This document shows, in pieces, positions 26,446 through 35,657 of a DNA stretch of 64,000 nucleotides (positions within the stretch are counted from its first letter, which is position 1; each line of letters begins with the position of its first letter). Origin of the DNA: CBDCVY01 sp965223245. Lineage in GTDB: Bacteria > Nitrospinota > Nitrospinia > Nitrospinales > Nitrospinaceae. A model generated the notes under the pieces. The model made no database searches, was not told the origin of the DNA, and saw nothing but the letters and a program-made list of their open reading frames with translations. Location: contig CBDCVY010000013.1 in assembly GCA_965223245.1 (NCBI GenBank), forward strand, positions 2,790,001-2,854,000, given 5' to 3'. The position numbers were made by a program, and so were the translations under genes.

Positions 26446-27375
26446 ATGAGTACTTTTTTTACCTTCGGGGGGGATTCGCTTGGCGGACGATTCCATCTGG
26501 GGCTTAGCGGTGAAAACCGCATGTCGGTGATGCAGGCAGTGCACGATGGAGACACCGTTCACGTGCAACCCGAAGCCAATTTAAGCATCCGCTTTTTGGC
26601 GATCGATACGCCCGAGGTATCTTACCCTTTTCCGGGAGCTGAAAGTTTTGTCAAAATTTCTGATGACCGCTGGGCTGGTTATCTGTCCGAACTTCCTCCT
26701 GATATAAATATTTCCCCGGAGTTAAAACAATATTTACAAGCCAAGCTTGGTCCGGATTGTGCCCGAAACCATGCGACTCACGCCGAGGCGGCCCATCGCG
26801 CACTGGAACGAATCATAACCGAGGACTTGGGGGCATTGAACCACACCGTGGAATCGTTCAAATTTTTTCTGGCGTTCGCTTACGAAGCGCTTGATACTTA
26901 CGGTCGGCTCCTTGCCTACGTACACCCCAACCAACCCGACACTCCATCGGAAGACCGTCTCGAATCTTATAACTTTCGAATGCTGGAACAGGGGTTGGCC
27001 GTTCCCTATTTTATTTTCCCGAATATAGATCCGTTTCGATCCCCGGGGTCGCTGGTCAACTCGGTGGAAGGGTTGCACAATCCGGGTGACATCCTGACGC
27101 ACGCTCCCAAACTGAGAGAGGCTCGGGAAACCGTGCAGCGGGCACGCGCCGCTTCCGCCGGAGTGTTTAACCAGGACAATCCATTGCGGTTATCTCCCTT
27201 TGAACTGCGACTGCTTGCGCGTAAACAACTTCCCAACCGGTTTCTCATCAACCTGGGCAATCCCGAAGACAACATTTTGCATCCTCCGGGGGAGTACTTC
27301 CGCTTCGTGGAAGAAAACCGACTGTGGATTCCCGAAGAGTTTGTCCCCCTCTTTCAAGGCCATGGTTGGAATTGA
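26446..27375 (+). CDS. Staphylococcal-nuclease-like (SNase) protein
   Basis: The core follows the SNase pattern: HDGDTVHVQ, then IRFLAIDTPEVSYP for the first catalytic region, and a late ALDTYGRLLAYV that matches the D-x-YGR-x-LAYV end of the domain. The catalytic Arg/Glu pair is partly visible (Arg and Asp-x-x-Glu in IRFLAIDTPE). At 309 residues it is longer than plain SNase; the extra C-terminal half (residues about 190-309) is not recognised. No signal peptide is obvious. It is a lone gene just before a long repeat block. Confidence 0.75.
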   Translation: MSTFFTFGGDSLGGRFHLGLSGENRMSVMQAVHDGDTVHVQPEANLSIRFLAIDTPEVSYPFPGAESFVKISDDRWAGYLSELPPDINISPELKQYLQAKLGPDCARNHATHAEAAHRALERIITEDLGALNHTVESFKFFLAFAYEALDTYGRLLAYVHPNQPDTPSEDRLESYNFRMLEQGLAVPYFIFPNIDPFRSPGSLVNSVEGLHNPGDILTHAPKLREARETVQRARAASAGVFNQDNPLRLSPFELRLLARKQLPNRFLINLGNPEDNILHPPGEYFRFVEENRLWIPEEFVPLFQGHGWN

Positions 27376-27429
27376 CCACTTGGGGTTTTGGATGGGATGG
27401 AAGAAAACGCGGAGAAAGATTTCCTGACG

Positions 27430-28400
27430 ATTCTATTTGCAAAAAAAACCATCGCAAATAAAATTGAGTGCAGCGTCACGCTGCCACTCCCCGTGAGGGG
27501 GAACTTTAATTTGCGATGACTGACTCGCCACTAGAGGCCGGTCCCCGACCGGAGGGAATATTTCATTTTCGATGAGTGGGTGTATATGCAGAATCCGCAG
27601 AACCTTCTCATAAATTTTCCTTACCTTTAGAAAAAACTTAAAGAGCGAAGACTGATGCATTCCCTCTTTCCCAATCTGGCGATTGGAGGCAACAGAGATT
27701 TCCGCGAGGTTTCTGACGATATGTTATCTTCAGAAACTCATCGAAGATTAATTCTGGGTGCAGCGTCACGCTGCGGGGGATTCACCTCCAGGGGTTTTAG
27801 ATAGAATGAAAGAAAACGCGGATAAAGGTTTTCTAACGATATCGTTTGCAAGACAACCCATCGCAAATGAAATGTTATCTCCAGGCATGGCCTGGCGGGG
27901 GGATTGACCTCTTGGGGGTTTGCGGCGCAACCGCCGCAGGTAAAATTGATTCTCGATGAGTTGGCGTGAATGCCGAATTCACAGAATCTTTTTCCAGCGT
28001 GACGCTGCCACTCGCCGTGGAGGCAATTTTAATCTCCGATGAGTTGGCGTGAATGCCGAATTCACAGAATCTTCTCACAAGTGGAGTTGGCCTTTAGAAA
28101 TAAATTAAAAAACGGAAGTTGATGTTCGCCCTCTTTTTAAAGAGGGCCGGGGTGATTGACAATCGGGGCTTTTAGACTAAATGAAAAAAAACTTTGTGAA
28201 AAGTTTCTGATGATACCGTTTGCAAGACAACCCATCGCAAATGAAATGTTATCTCCAGGCATGGCCTGGCGGGGGGATTGACAATCAGGGGTGTAAAGTT
28301 GAATGGGAGAAAACGTTGGGACAAATTTTAAAGGACTTGTTTGCAAGTTATCCCATCGAAGATAAAATTCTGGCTGCGGGGCCTTCCCCGCGGCCAGGGA
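27430..28400. repeat. Long mosaic block of dispersed intergenic repeats
   Basis: Contains at least three copies of GCAGCGTCACGCTGC or its reverse (27470-27484, 27760-27774, about 27993-28009), two copies of the CATCGCAAATGAAATGTTATC module (about 27861 and 28233), two of GATGAGTTGGCGTGAATGCC (about 27955 and 28040), and CCCTCTTTTTAAAGAGGG. No gene is credible inside it. The gap 28401-28611 is otherwise plain promoter DNA for the regulator. Confidence 0.85.
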
Positions 28401-28611
28401 TCTTTCTTTTTACCATTGGGTTATTTGAAAAAAATTCCTGGTGGTGCCCGAGTCTCCCTTGAAAAGCCTTTTAAACTCTCTTCTTAACCCTTAGATTGAT
28501 TGAATCCCTGAAGGCTTCGGTTTACCAAAAATTATTTTTACTTTATTCCCGCCGTTTTTTTTATACAATCAATCTCACAAGCCTTTTTACATCTATGGAG
28601 ATTTTGGGCGA

Positions 28612-29259
28612 ATGAATGACAACCCGATAAAAATTTTTATGGTGGATGACCACAACCTGTTTCGAGATTGTTTGAGTGATGCTCTTAAAAACAGAGGTGA
28701 AGCTATCGAAGTTGTCGGTCAGGCAAAAGATGACCAGGGATTGCTGCAAAAGATCAAAAGTTCCGGATGCAATATCATTTTGCTCGACATCATTATCCCG
28801 GGTTGCGATTCCATGGACCTTCTGAAAACTTTTAAAATTGAATTGCCGGATATTCCAGTCCTGGTACTCAGCTCTCACTCGGAAGAGAAGTTTGGTCCCC
28901 GTTATTTAAAAGCCGGCGCTTCGGGGTACTTTTGCAAAATGGACTCGCTGGACGGGTTGATCGATAGTGTGATCAAAGTGAAGAGCGGGCAAATAGCCAT
29001 CAGCCCTTCTCTCTCCAACTTAATCGTCCAAAGTAGTTTGAATCAAAAACAACCTGAAAGCCATGATATTTTATCGGACCGCGAGTTTCAGGTGATGTGC
29101 TTAATGGGCTCCGGTCTCCAATTGTCCGAAGTGGCGGACCGGCTTCATATCAGCCCTAAAACCGTGAGCGGGTATCGCTGCCAGATTTTGGAGAAAATGG
29201 GATGGAAAAATAACGCCGAAATGATGCGCTATACCATTGAAAACGATTTGGCGTTTTGA
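28612..29259 (+). CDS. NarL/LuxR-family response regulator
   Basis: Two domains. The receiver has DDHNLFRDCLSDAL and the phosphorylated Asp in IILLDIIIPG, then VLVLSSHSEE and KAGASGYFCKMD. The DNA-binding LuxR-type helix-turn-helix is LSDREFQVMCLMGSGLQLSEVADRLHISPKTVSGYRCQILEKMG. Length 215 is standard. No kinase gene is adjacent; it is an orphan within repeat DNA. Confidence 0.92.
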   Translation: MNDNPIKIFMVDDHNLFRDCLSDALKNRGEAIEVVGQAKDDQGLLQKIKSSGCNIILLDIIIPGCDSMDLLKTFKIELPDIPVLVLSSHSEEKFGPRYLKAGASGYFCKMDSLDGLIDSVIKVKSGQIAISPSLSNLIVQSSLNQKQPESHDILSDREFQVMCLMGSGLQLSEVADRLHISPKTVSGYRCQILEKMGWKNNAEMMRYTIENDLAF

Positions 29260-29270
29260 CCCACCGTTAC

Positions 29271-30030
29271 GGCCGGCAGGCAACTAGGCCCCGCCTAGTG
29301 GGAATAATATATTTTCAATGCCTGACTTGCCGTCAGGCAGCGTGCCGCTGCCACTCGCCGTGGAGGCAGATTTAATTTGCGATGACTGACTAGCCGTCAG
29401 AGGCAAATTAGATTCTCAATGAGTTTGTGGGAACCCCGAATCCGCAGAACCTTTTCTTAAGTTAAGTTTACCTTCAGAAGAAAATATAAAAATGGAAGAC
29501 TCATGTACTCCCTCTTTTTAAAGAGGGCCGAGGTGATTGACCTTTAGGGCTTTTAGAATTTGTAAAATTTATAATGAAAACTTTGTGAAGATTCCGTTAG
29601 AAAGCGAACACATCGAGAATTAATTTTTGAGGCCAGCGTCACGCTGGCCAATCTAGCGATTGGAGGCAACAGAGATTTCCGCGAGGTTTCTGACGATATG
29701 TTATCTTCAGAAGCTCATCGAAGATTAATTCTGGGTGCAGCGTCACGCTGCGGGTGATTCACCTCCAGGGATTTTGAGTTGAATAGAATATAGAGTTAGG
29801 AAAAGCATCTGATAATACAGTTAGCAAGCCAACCCATCGAAGATAAAATTCTGGCAGCGGGGCCTACCCCGCGGTTAGGGGGGATTGACCTTCAGGGGTG
29901 TAAAGTTGAATGGGAGAAAACGTTGGGATAAATTTTAAAGGACTTGTTTGCAAGTTATCCCATCGAAAGTAATTTCTGAGTGCAGCGTCACGCTGCGGGG
30001 ATTCACCTCCAGGGGTTTTTCAGTTTTGTG
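29271..30030. repeat. Mosaic block of dispersed intergenic repeats
   Basis: 29279-29355 is the inverted copy of 1-77. Further modules: GATGACTGACTAGCCGTCAG (about 29380), CCCTCTTTTTAAAGAGGGCC (about 29511), GGCAACAGAGATTTCCGCGA (about 29660) and the GCAGCGTCACGCTGC palindrome at about 29737-29751 and 29982-29996. No credible gene. Confidence 0.85.
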
Positions 30031-30130
30031 ATTAGGTAAAGATTTTCTTTCAAAACTGATTCGAAAATTGTAGAATCAATCAAACATGAATTCATGATGA
30101 CTCACCTCTATATATGGAAAAGAGGACACT

Positions 30131-30499
30131 TTGATTGATCACATGTGTGTGGGTGTGACGGATTACAAAAAAAGCTGCGAGTTCTACCGCAAAGCCCTGG
30201 AACCGTTAGGGTACAGACTGTTACAGGAAGTGGATGGATACGCCGGGTTCGGAACCGAAGGCAACAAATGGGGATTTTATATTTCTAAAAACCAAACACC
30301 CTCCACGCAAGTGCATTTTTGTTTCAAGGCCCCGACCCGGGAAGCCGTGCGCGCTTTTTATGAAGCCGCTTTAGCGTCGGGTGGGAAAACCGAAACCCCA
30401 CCCGGAATTGTGGAGGAGTATCATCCTACTTATTATGCCGCGTTTGTGTTCGACCCGGACGGATACAAAATAGAAGCACTTTGTTACTCAGATGAATAA
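30131..30499 (+). CDS. VOC-family (glyoxalase/dioxygenase-like) protein
   Basis: One vicinal-oxygen-chelate fold of 122 residues: DHMCVGVTDYKKSCEFYRKALEPLGY opens the first half and TYYAAFVFDPDGYKIEALC closes the second. The metal ligands of the family appear as His (DHM), His (QVHFCF) and Glu (IEALC). Such proteins handle small metabolites, often detoxification; the substrate is unknown. Start TTG 30131. Its end overlaps the TfoX C-domain gene by 8 bp. Confidence 0.85.
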   Translation: MIDHMCVGVTDYKKSCEFYRKALEPLGYRLLQEVDGYAGFGTEGNKWGFYISKNQTPSTQVHFCFKAPTREAVRAFYEAALASGGKTETPPGIVEEYHPTYYAAFVFDPDGYKIEALCYSDE

Positions 30500-30761
30500 A
30501 ACACGAAATCGAAAACTAACAGACTTAAAAAACATTGGCGTGAAAATTGCCGGACGGCTTAATGAAGTAGGCATTTCCTCAGAGGAGGATTTACGTAAGG
30601 TCGGTCCGGTAGAGGCGCATCGAAGAATCAAACAACAGTATCCCAATGAAACCTTACCCGTCTGTTATTACCTGTATTCTTTTGAAGGAGCGATCACGGA
30701 TAAGCACTGGGATGCCATCGGCGCAAAACGAAAAACCCACCTCAAACACCAAATCGACTGA
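30492..30761 (+). CDS. TfoX/Sxy C-terminal domain protein
   Basis: 89 residues matching the TfoX_C domain alone (LTDLKNIGVKIAGRLNEVGISSEEDLRKVGPVEAHRRIKQQ, then CYYLYSFEGAITDKHWDAIG). It contains a helix-hairpin-helix-like stretch. The N-terminal domain of full TfoX, a competence regulator, is absent, which is common for stand-alone copies. Its role is unclear. Translationally coupled to the VOC gene. Confidence 0.85.
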   Translation: MNKTRNRKLTDLKNIGVKIAGRLNEVGISSEEDLRKVGPVEAHRRIKQQYPNETLPVCYYLYSFEGAITDKHWDAIGAKRKTHLKHQID

Positions 30762-30980
30762 GACCATCTCATCACCGCCACTTTTAGCCACTCTCCAAGC
30801 CCCCCCGCCGCATCAATGACGACTGGCGAAACCGATAGTGTTAAGGAAGTGTTTGTGTATTAAAAAATCACTAGCAGGCACACCTAAATTAGATATATTC
30901 GATTTATTTAAAAACTTTTAAATTAAGCACCATAGTAGTAAAGTTAAAAGATAAAACTAATTTAAAAATTCTTTAAAAAA

Positions 30981-31496
30981 ATGGGAAACATCCTTAATAA
31001 AATGCTCCGAGAAAATCCTTTAATTAATTTCTCCATCTATTCACAAATTCAAGTAAATGTGTTGAGAGATGTTGGAAATAAAATTAAAGACTTATTGGAT
31101 AAGGCACTTGAAAAAGAGGGGAAAATAGAAAACCCTGATTTTCAAAAATGCTATGGTCTTTTTTGGCTTTGGGTTCTTGGTGCTTTCGAGGTAACAAGAA
31201 CCATGGAGTCAAATAAAGAATGTTTTTCACCTGCAAAGTGGAAAAAAATAAAAGATTTTAAAGTGAAATTGATCAAAATCAGAGCTCCATTCGCAAAACA
31301 GCAATATGCGGGTAAAAAAGAAAGCGTAAAAACAGAGTTATCAGTATCGGGCTTTGATTTCGCCACCAAAGATATGTACTTTAAAATTGAAGGTAAGAAG
31401 TATTTTATACGACCGCTGATTCAGGAATTCGATGATCTAATTGATTCCATTAAAATCAGTGACATAATATCTCCTTTACCAAATTCTAAAAAGTAG
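30981..31496 (+). CDS. Unknown protein at the left edge of the defence-like island
   Basis: 171 residues, Lys-rich, AT-rich codon use like the genes at 31.7-37 kb. Not recognised. Segments such as KCYGLFWLWVLGAFEVTRTM are helical; no membrane span. The start has no strong ribosome site. Its composition and position suggest it came with the island to its right, but it is not in the same operon (266 bp gap). Confidence 0.6.
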   Translation: MGNILNKMLRENPLINFSIYSQIQVNVLRDVGNKIKDLLDKALEKEGKIENPDFQKCYGLFWLWVLGAFEVTRTMESNKECFSPAKWKKIKDFKVKLIKIRAPFAKQQYAGKKESVKTELSVSGFDFATKDMYFKIEGKKYFIRPLIQEFDDLIDSIKISDIISPLPNSKK

Positions 31497-31762
31497 CAAA
31501 AAATTTTTCTACATAGCATTTTAGTTTTTTTAAAAATTGCGGTAATCTAATATTATTAAGGTATATTTCAAACCATACCATTATCTAAAAAAGAAAATTC
31601 CTGAAACAAATATCTCCTTTATTTACTGACTTACCCGCACATCTCATTTTTTCCAGTTAGAATTAAATTTTTTTTTCCAAAAACCGTGTTGGGATAAGTA
31701 TAATCCCTATTTATTTTCAATATACCTAAAATTTCTATTTAACTGGTTTTGTCAGACTTTTC

Positions 31763-32830
31763 ATGATTAAAGAATCTAAGATTGTTGGAATTGATTTATT
31801 TGCTGGGGCTGGAGGAATGTCTCTAGGGGCAAAGTTGGCTGGAGTGAATGTAAAATTTGCTGTGGAAGCTAATCCCAGTGCAGCCTTAACCTACAATCAT
31901 AATCACCCCGAAACCACTTTATTCAACGATGATATTAGAAAACTGAAACAATTACCTCCCTTCAGTCCGAAAGCAATAACAGTTCTATTCGGCGGACCTC
32001 CCTGTCAGGGGTTTTCAACCTCCAATCAGAAAACAAGAAAGTTCGATAACTCAAATAACTGGTTATTTGAGGAATACATTCGAATCGCAAAATTAATTAA
32101 ACCGGACTGGATTGTATTCGAAAACGTAACCGGAATGATTGAAACAGAAAAAGGATACTTCCTGGAAATGGTTTCAAATAATATGCAGGAAATTGGGTAT
32201 CAGTTAAGCATTCATATTTTAAATGCCTTAAATTATGGAGTCCCTCAAAGCAGAAAACGGCTGTTTATCATTGGTTCAAAACACGGAATTTCTGTTAAAA
32301 TTCCGCCATGCAAAACCCAAAAACCGGTTACTCTTCGAGAAGCCCTTTCCGATTTGCCCAAACTGCCAAATGGGGCAAACCAGAATTGGAAGAAATACAG
32401 ATTTCTAGCCCAAAAAGGGTTTGCAAAAAAAATGCGGGGAACGGTTAAAATGTCACCCAATCACCTGGTCACCAAAAACAGTGATTATGTTCTTGAAAGA
32501 TATGGGCATATTCCACAGGGAGGAAATTGGGAATCCATTCCCAAAAGACTGATGAAAAATTACGCCGATGCATCCAGGTGCCATACAGGAATATATCGAA
32601 GACTGGATTATGAAGCTCCATCAATGGTTATTGGGAATTTTCGAAAGAATATGCTGATTCATCCCACCCAAAACCGTGGACTTTCAGTTCGGGAAGCCGC
32701 AAGAATACAGTCCTTCCCAGACAACTACGAATTTATGGGAAACATAGGAGCCCAACAGCAACAGGTAGGAGACGCCGTTCCACCTTTAATGGCCAGAATT
32801 ATTTTTGATTCAATATTACCTATACAATAA
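31763..32830 (+). CDS. dcm: DNA (cytosine-5-)-methyltransferase
   Basis: C5-cytosine methyltransferase that marks a DNA site as self. Motif I DLFAGAGGMSLGAKLAG, motif IV with the catalytic Cys81 in GGPPCQGFSTSN, motif VI ENVTGM, motif VIII QSRKRLFIIG, a short target-recognition region (residues about 200-290) and motifs IX-X (LSVREAARIQSFPDNYEF, QQQVGDAVPPLMARII). The length of 355 is complete. It leads a probable operon with the HD, ATPase and unknown genes (24 bp gap to the next). A Vsr gene is convergent nearby. The recognition sequence is not predictable by eye. Confidence 0.95.
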   Translation: MIKESKIVGIDLFAGAGGMSLGAKLAGVNVKFAVEANPSAALTYNHNHPETTLFNDDIRKLKQLPPFSPKAITVLFGGPPCQGFSTSNQKTRKFDNSNNWLFEEYIRIAKLIKPDWIVFENVTGMIETEKGYFLEMVSNNMQEIGYQLSIHILNALNYGVPQSRKRLFIIGSKHGISVKIPPCKTQKPVTLREALSDLPKLPNGANQNWKKYRFLAQKGFAKKMRGTVKMSPNHLVTKNSDYVLERYGHIPQGGNWESIPKRLMKNYADASRCHTGIYRRLDYEAPSMVIGNFRKNMLIHPTQNRGLSVREAARIQSFPDNYEFMGNIGAQQQQVGDAVPPLMARIIFDSILPIQ

Positions 32831-32853
32831 AATTTTTAACAGCACTAATTACT

Positions 32854-33927
32854 ATGAGTTCCTGGAGTAAATTAAAAATAGAAGAAATATTGGAAAAAAA
32901 ATTAACTGATGATTTCGGTTGTATTGAAAAAGAAACAATCTATGGCCGCTATGTTAAAGCAAGAGAAAAACTTATTCCAATTATTGGTGAAATCAAAACA
33001 AAAAATGAAGGATTAACCCAACATGATGTAAGTCACATTAGAAACCTTCTTGAAAATATAGAAGATTTATTGGATGAATCAATTAATGAAATTTCTGGCA
33101 TAGAACTTTATGTACTTTGCCTTGTTGCTTGGTTCCATGATGCCGGCAACGTATATGGTCGGGAAAAGCATAATAAAAGAATCATCGATATTTACAATGA
33201 TATTTTTGGGGATGAACCAGCATATAGAATAGAAAAGTTACTAGTTCAAAATATTGGTGGCGCACATACAGGTAGGTCTGGAAAAGGGACTAGAGATACC
33301 TTAGAAAGTATTGATGAAAAATCCCATTTGAAAAGAAAGCCAATCAGAGCGAGAGAATTAGCTGCAATAATTCGTTTTGCTGATGAGCTAGCTGAAGGAC
33401 CTCAAAGAACAACTGAGTTTGTTCAAGAAAATGAAGGTTTTATCGAGCAAGAAAACATGGTTTACCATAAATATGCAAATATCACTAATATTTCCATTAG
33501 TAGACCCGGTGAAAAAATAATTGTTGAATATAATATCTGTGTTTGTCTTAAATCTCAGCAAATTGGTGAACACAATACGGAGAATCGGGTAATCGCCGAA
33601 AATGACCAAATATTATCAAATTTTTTGAAATTCATATACGACCGAATAGAAAAACTTAATGAGGAAAGATTATACGCAAAATTTTATTCAGAATTACTTA
33701 GTCCCTTTAAATCAATTGTTGTAACTTTTAAATTTTTTCATCGAGGCATTACTTTAGATTTACCCCTAAGTAGTAAAACTTTTGACGACAAAGTAGTTCC
33801 CGGTCAAACTAAAAAACTAGATGCCCCAGTACATCAAAGACTAGATTTAGGCGAGGAATATGATTGTGAAACTTTATCCTTAAACATCAAGAAACTATTA
33901 GAAGAAAATGAGTCAACCGTTGAATAA
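32854..33927 (+). CDS. HD-domain phosphohydrolase-like protein (HD-CE type)
   Basis: An HD fold with all expected metal ligands: His57-Asp58 and His61 (LTQHDVSHIRNLLENIEDLL), the doublet His95-Asp96 (LVAWFHDAGNV), a His in GGAHTGRSGKG (about 136) and Asp in IIRFADELAEGPQRT (about 183). This pattern resembles the HD-CE domain of bacterial conflict systems. The C-terminal half is unknown. HD domains cleave phosphoesters, often nucleotides or cyclic nucleotides. It overlaps the next gene by 20 bp and follows dcm closely, so it belongs to a coupled system. The substrate is unknown. Confidence 0.82.
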   Translation: MSSWSKLKIEEILEKKLTDDFGCIEKETIYGRYVKAREKLIPIIGEIKTKNEGLTQHDVSHIRNLLENIEDLLDESINEISGIELYVLCLVAWFHDAGNVYGREKHNKRIIDIYNDIFGDEPAYRIEKLLVQNIGGAHTGRSGKGTRDTLESIDEKSHLKRKPIRARELAAIIRFADELAEGPQRTTEFVQENEGFIEQENMVYHKYANITNISISRPGEKIIVEYNICVCLKSQQIGEHNTENRVIAENDQILSNFLKFIYDRIEKLNEERLYAKFYSELLSPFKSIVVTFKFFHRGITLDLPLSSKTFDDKVVPGQTKKLDAPVHQRLDLGEEYDCETLSLNIKKLLEENESTVE

Positions 33928-35656
33928 AAAAAATAATCCGTTTGAACATGATGCGGCAAGATCCCTTACACCTGAAAAAATCCTCGATTGGTATATAGAT
34001 GATCATAATTTTTCCCGTTTCCTACAATCCAGTCGAAATATAATTTTGTTTGGAAACAGAGGAACAGGCAAAAGCATGACTCTTCTGTATAACTCTTTTG
34101 AATTAAGTTTAAATAAAGCCAAAAGAGAGGGTACTTCTGTATCATATGAAAAAATTGGAATTTATATCCCCTGCAATAATCCATTGTTAAGAAGAGAAGA
34201 TCATAGACTTTTGGAGGATAATTTTCACCAAATAATCCTTAATGAACATTTTTTGGTATTAGCAATAATCTTTTCAATTTCGGATTCCTTATCTCAGGAT
34301 CCACAATTAGTAGAAGAAGCTACAAAAATAAATTTAATTAACCAAATTAACTACACTTTAATTACTGAAATACAAAATAATGATAATCCTTTTAAGGCAT
34401 TAACTTCTTTTGTCCAAAGGGAAATTAGTAAGACTCAAATTTCCATAAATTCAAATGAATTATGTATGTTTGAAAATCGTTTATTTACTTTTGCTACTTT
34501 TGTTTTTCCATTTATAGATACATTGAAACAAATTCCACCACTTTCTAACAGCCACTATTCGTTAATGTTTGATGATGCAGACTCGTTAAATGAAATGCAA
34601 AGAGGAACGTTAAACTCATGGCTAGGGTTCCGTGATCAATCGAATTTTTCATTTAAAGTTGCTACGGCCAATAGATTTGATTGGGATTTTTTCACTAATA
34701 AAAAGGGGACAATTGTAGAGGGTCATGACTTTACAGTTTTAGATATGGAAAAACCATTACAAAATCCCCAGTCCCCATTTGGAAACCTTGCAAAAAAAAT
34801 TATTGATAAACGCTTAAAACTATCTGGGATAGATGTAGAAGCAGAAAGATTTTTTCCTATCCATCCAAAATTCGAAGATGGGCTGGCAAAGGCAAAAGAG
34901 GAAACCAGAATTGAAGCTCTAAAAAAGTATCCTAATGGATCAACAAAACAAATATCAGATTTTTTAAGTAAATATAGTCGAGCAAATTATTTTCGGAAAC
35001 TAAACCCTAAAGCTAATAAACCATTATATTCTGGTTTTCAAACCCTAGTCGATCTGTCAACAGGAGTAATTAGGAATCTTTTGGACCCCTGTTATTCCAT
35101 GTATGATGAAGTTGTTTCCCAAGAATCAGGAAAAGACCAACCGGTGATTTTAAATATTCCTCCAATTATTCAAAAAGATATCATTAAAACCAAGAGTGAA
35201 AATCTTTGGAAAATAATTCATGATGGATTAGATAAAAGGGTTGAAGGATGTACCCATGAACAGGGAATTGAAATTAGCAAATTTTTTGATGCCTTAGCTG
35301 ATTTATTTCGCAAAAGATTGATGAAGCATACTTCAGAACCACGTCTTCTTACATTTATTATTTCTGGTTTAACTCAGGAAAAAAAGGAAAAAATTTTTCC
35401 AAATTTTAATATTGCCAGCAAAGAAAATCTTTTGTATGTACGAATTGGTGTTGGCAAAGATAAGGGACTTCCTGAAAATTATTATGTCCCCAATAGAATG
35501 CTTTGGCCAGCCATTGGATTAGATACTAGCGGCCAACATGGCAGAGCATCGCTAAAGGCCGATGATATAATCAATTCGTTTACTGGCACTAGTTTTCCTT
35601 TTGCAATAGATGACAAACCCCAAGAGAGTAATCAAAGGGAAATGTTTGAGGAGTAA
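33908..35656 (+). CDS. ORC/CDC6-like P-loop ATPase
   Basis: P-loop NTPase with Walker A at residues 49-56 (GNRGTGKS), Walker B SLMFDDADSL (about 218-227), and a polar sensor region (VATANRFDW). The opening NPFEHDAARSLTPEKILDWYIDD and the overall arrangement match the ORC-CDC6-type AAA ATPases found beside defence genes. Residues 230-582 hold helical and unknown parts. The stop lies one base before the next gene's ATG. It probably senses or assembles on DNA; what it recognises is unknown. Confidence 0.8.
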   Translation: MSQPLNKKNNPFEHDAARSLTPEKILDWYIDDHNFSRFLQSSRNIILFGNRGTGKSMTLLYNSFELSLNKAKREGTSVSYEKIGIYIPCNNPLLRREDHRLLEDNFHQIILNEHFLVLAIIFSISDSLSQDPQLVEEATKINLINQINYTLITEIQNNDNPFKALTSFVQREISKTQISINSNELCMFENRLFTFATFVFPFIDTLKQIPPLSNSHYSLMFDDADSLNEMQRGTLNSWLGFRDQSNFSFKVATANRFDWDFFTNKKGTIVEGHDFTVLDMEKPLQNPQSPFGNLAKKIIDKRLKLSGIDVEAERFFPIHPKFEDGLAKAKEETRIEALKKYPNGSTKQISDFLSKYSRANYFRKLNPKANKPLYSGFQTLVDLSTGVIRNLLDPCYSMYDEVVSQESGKDQPVILNIPPIIQKDIIKTKSENLWKIIHDGLDKRVEGCTHEQGIEISKFFDALADLFRKRLMKHTSEPRLLTFIISGLTQEKKEKIFPNFNIASKENLLYVRIGVGKDKGLPENYYVPNRMLWPAIGLDTSGQHGRASLKADDIINSFTGTSFPFAIDDKPQESNQREMFEE

Positions 35657-35657
35657 A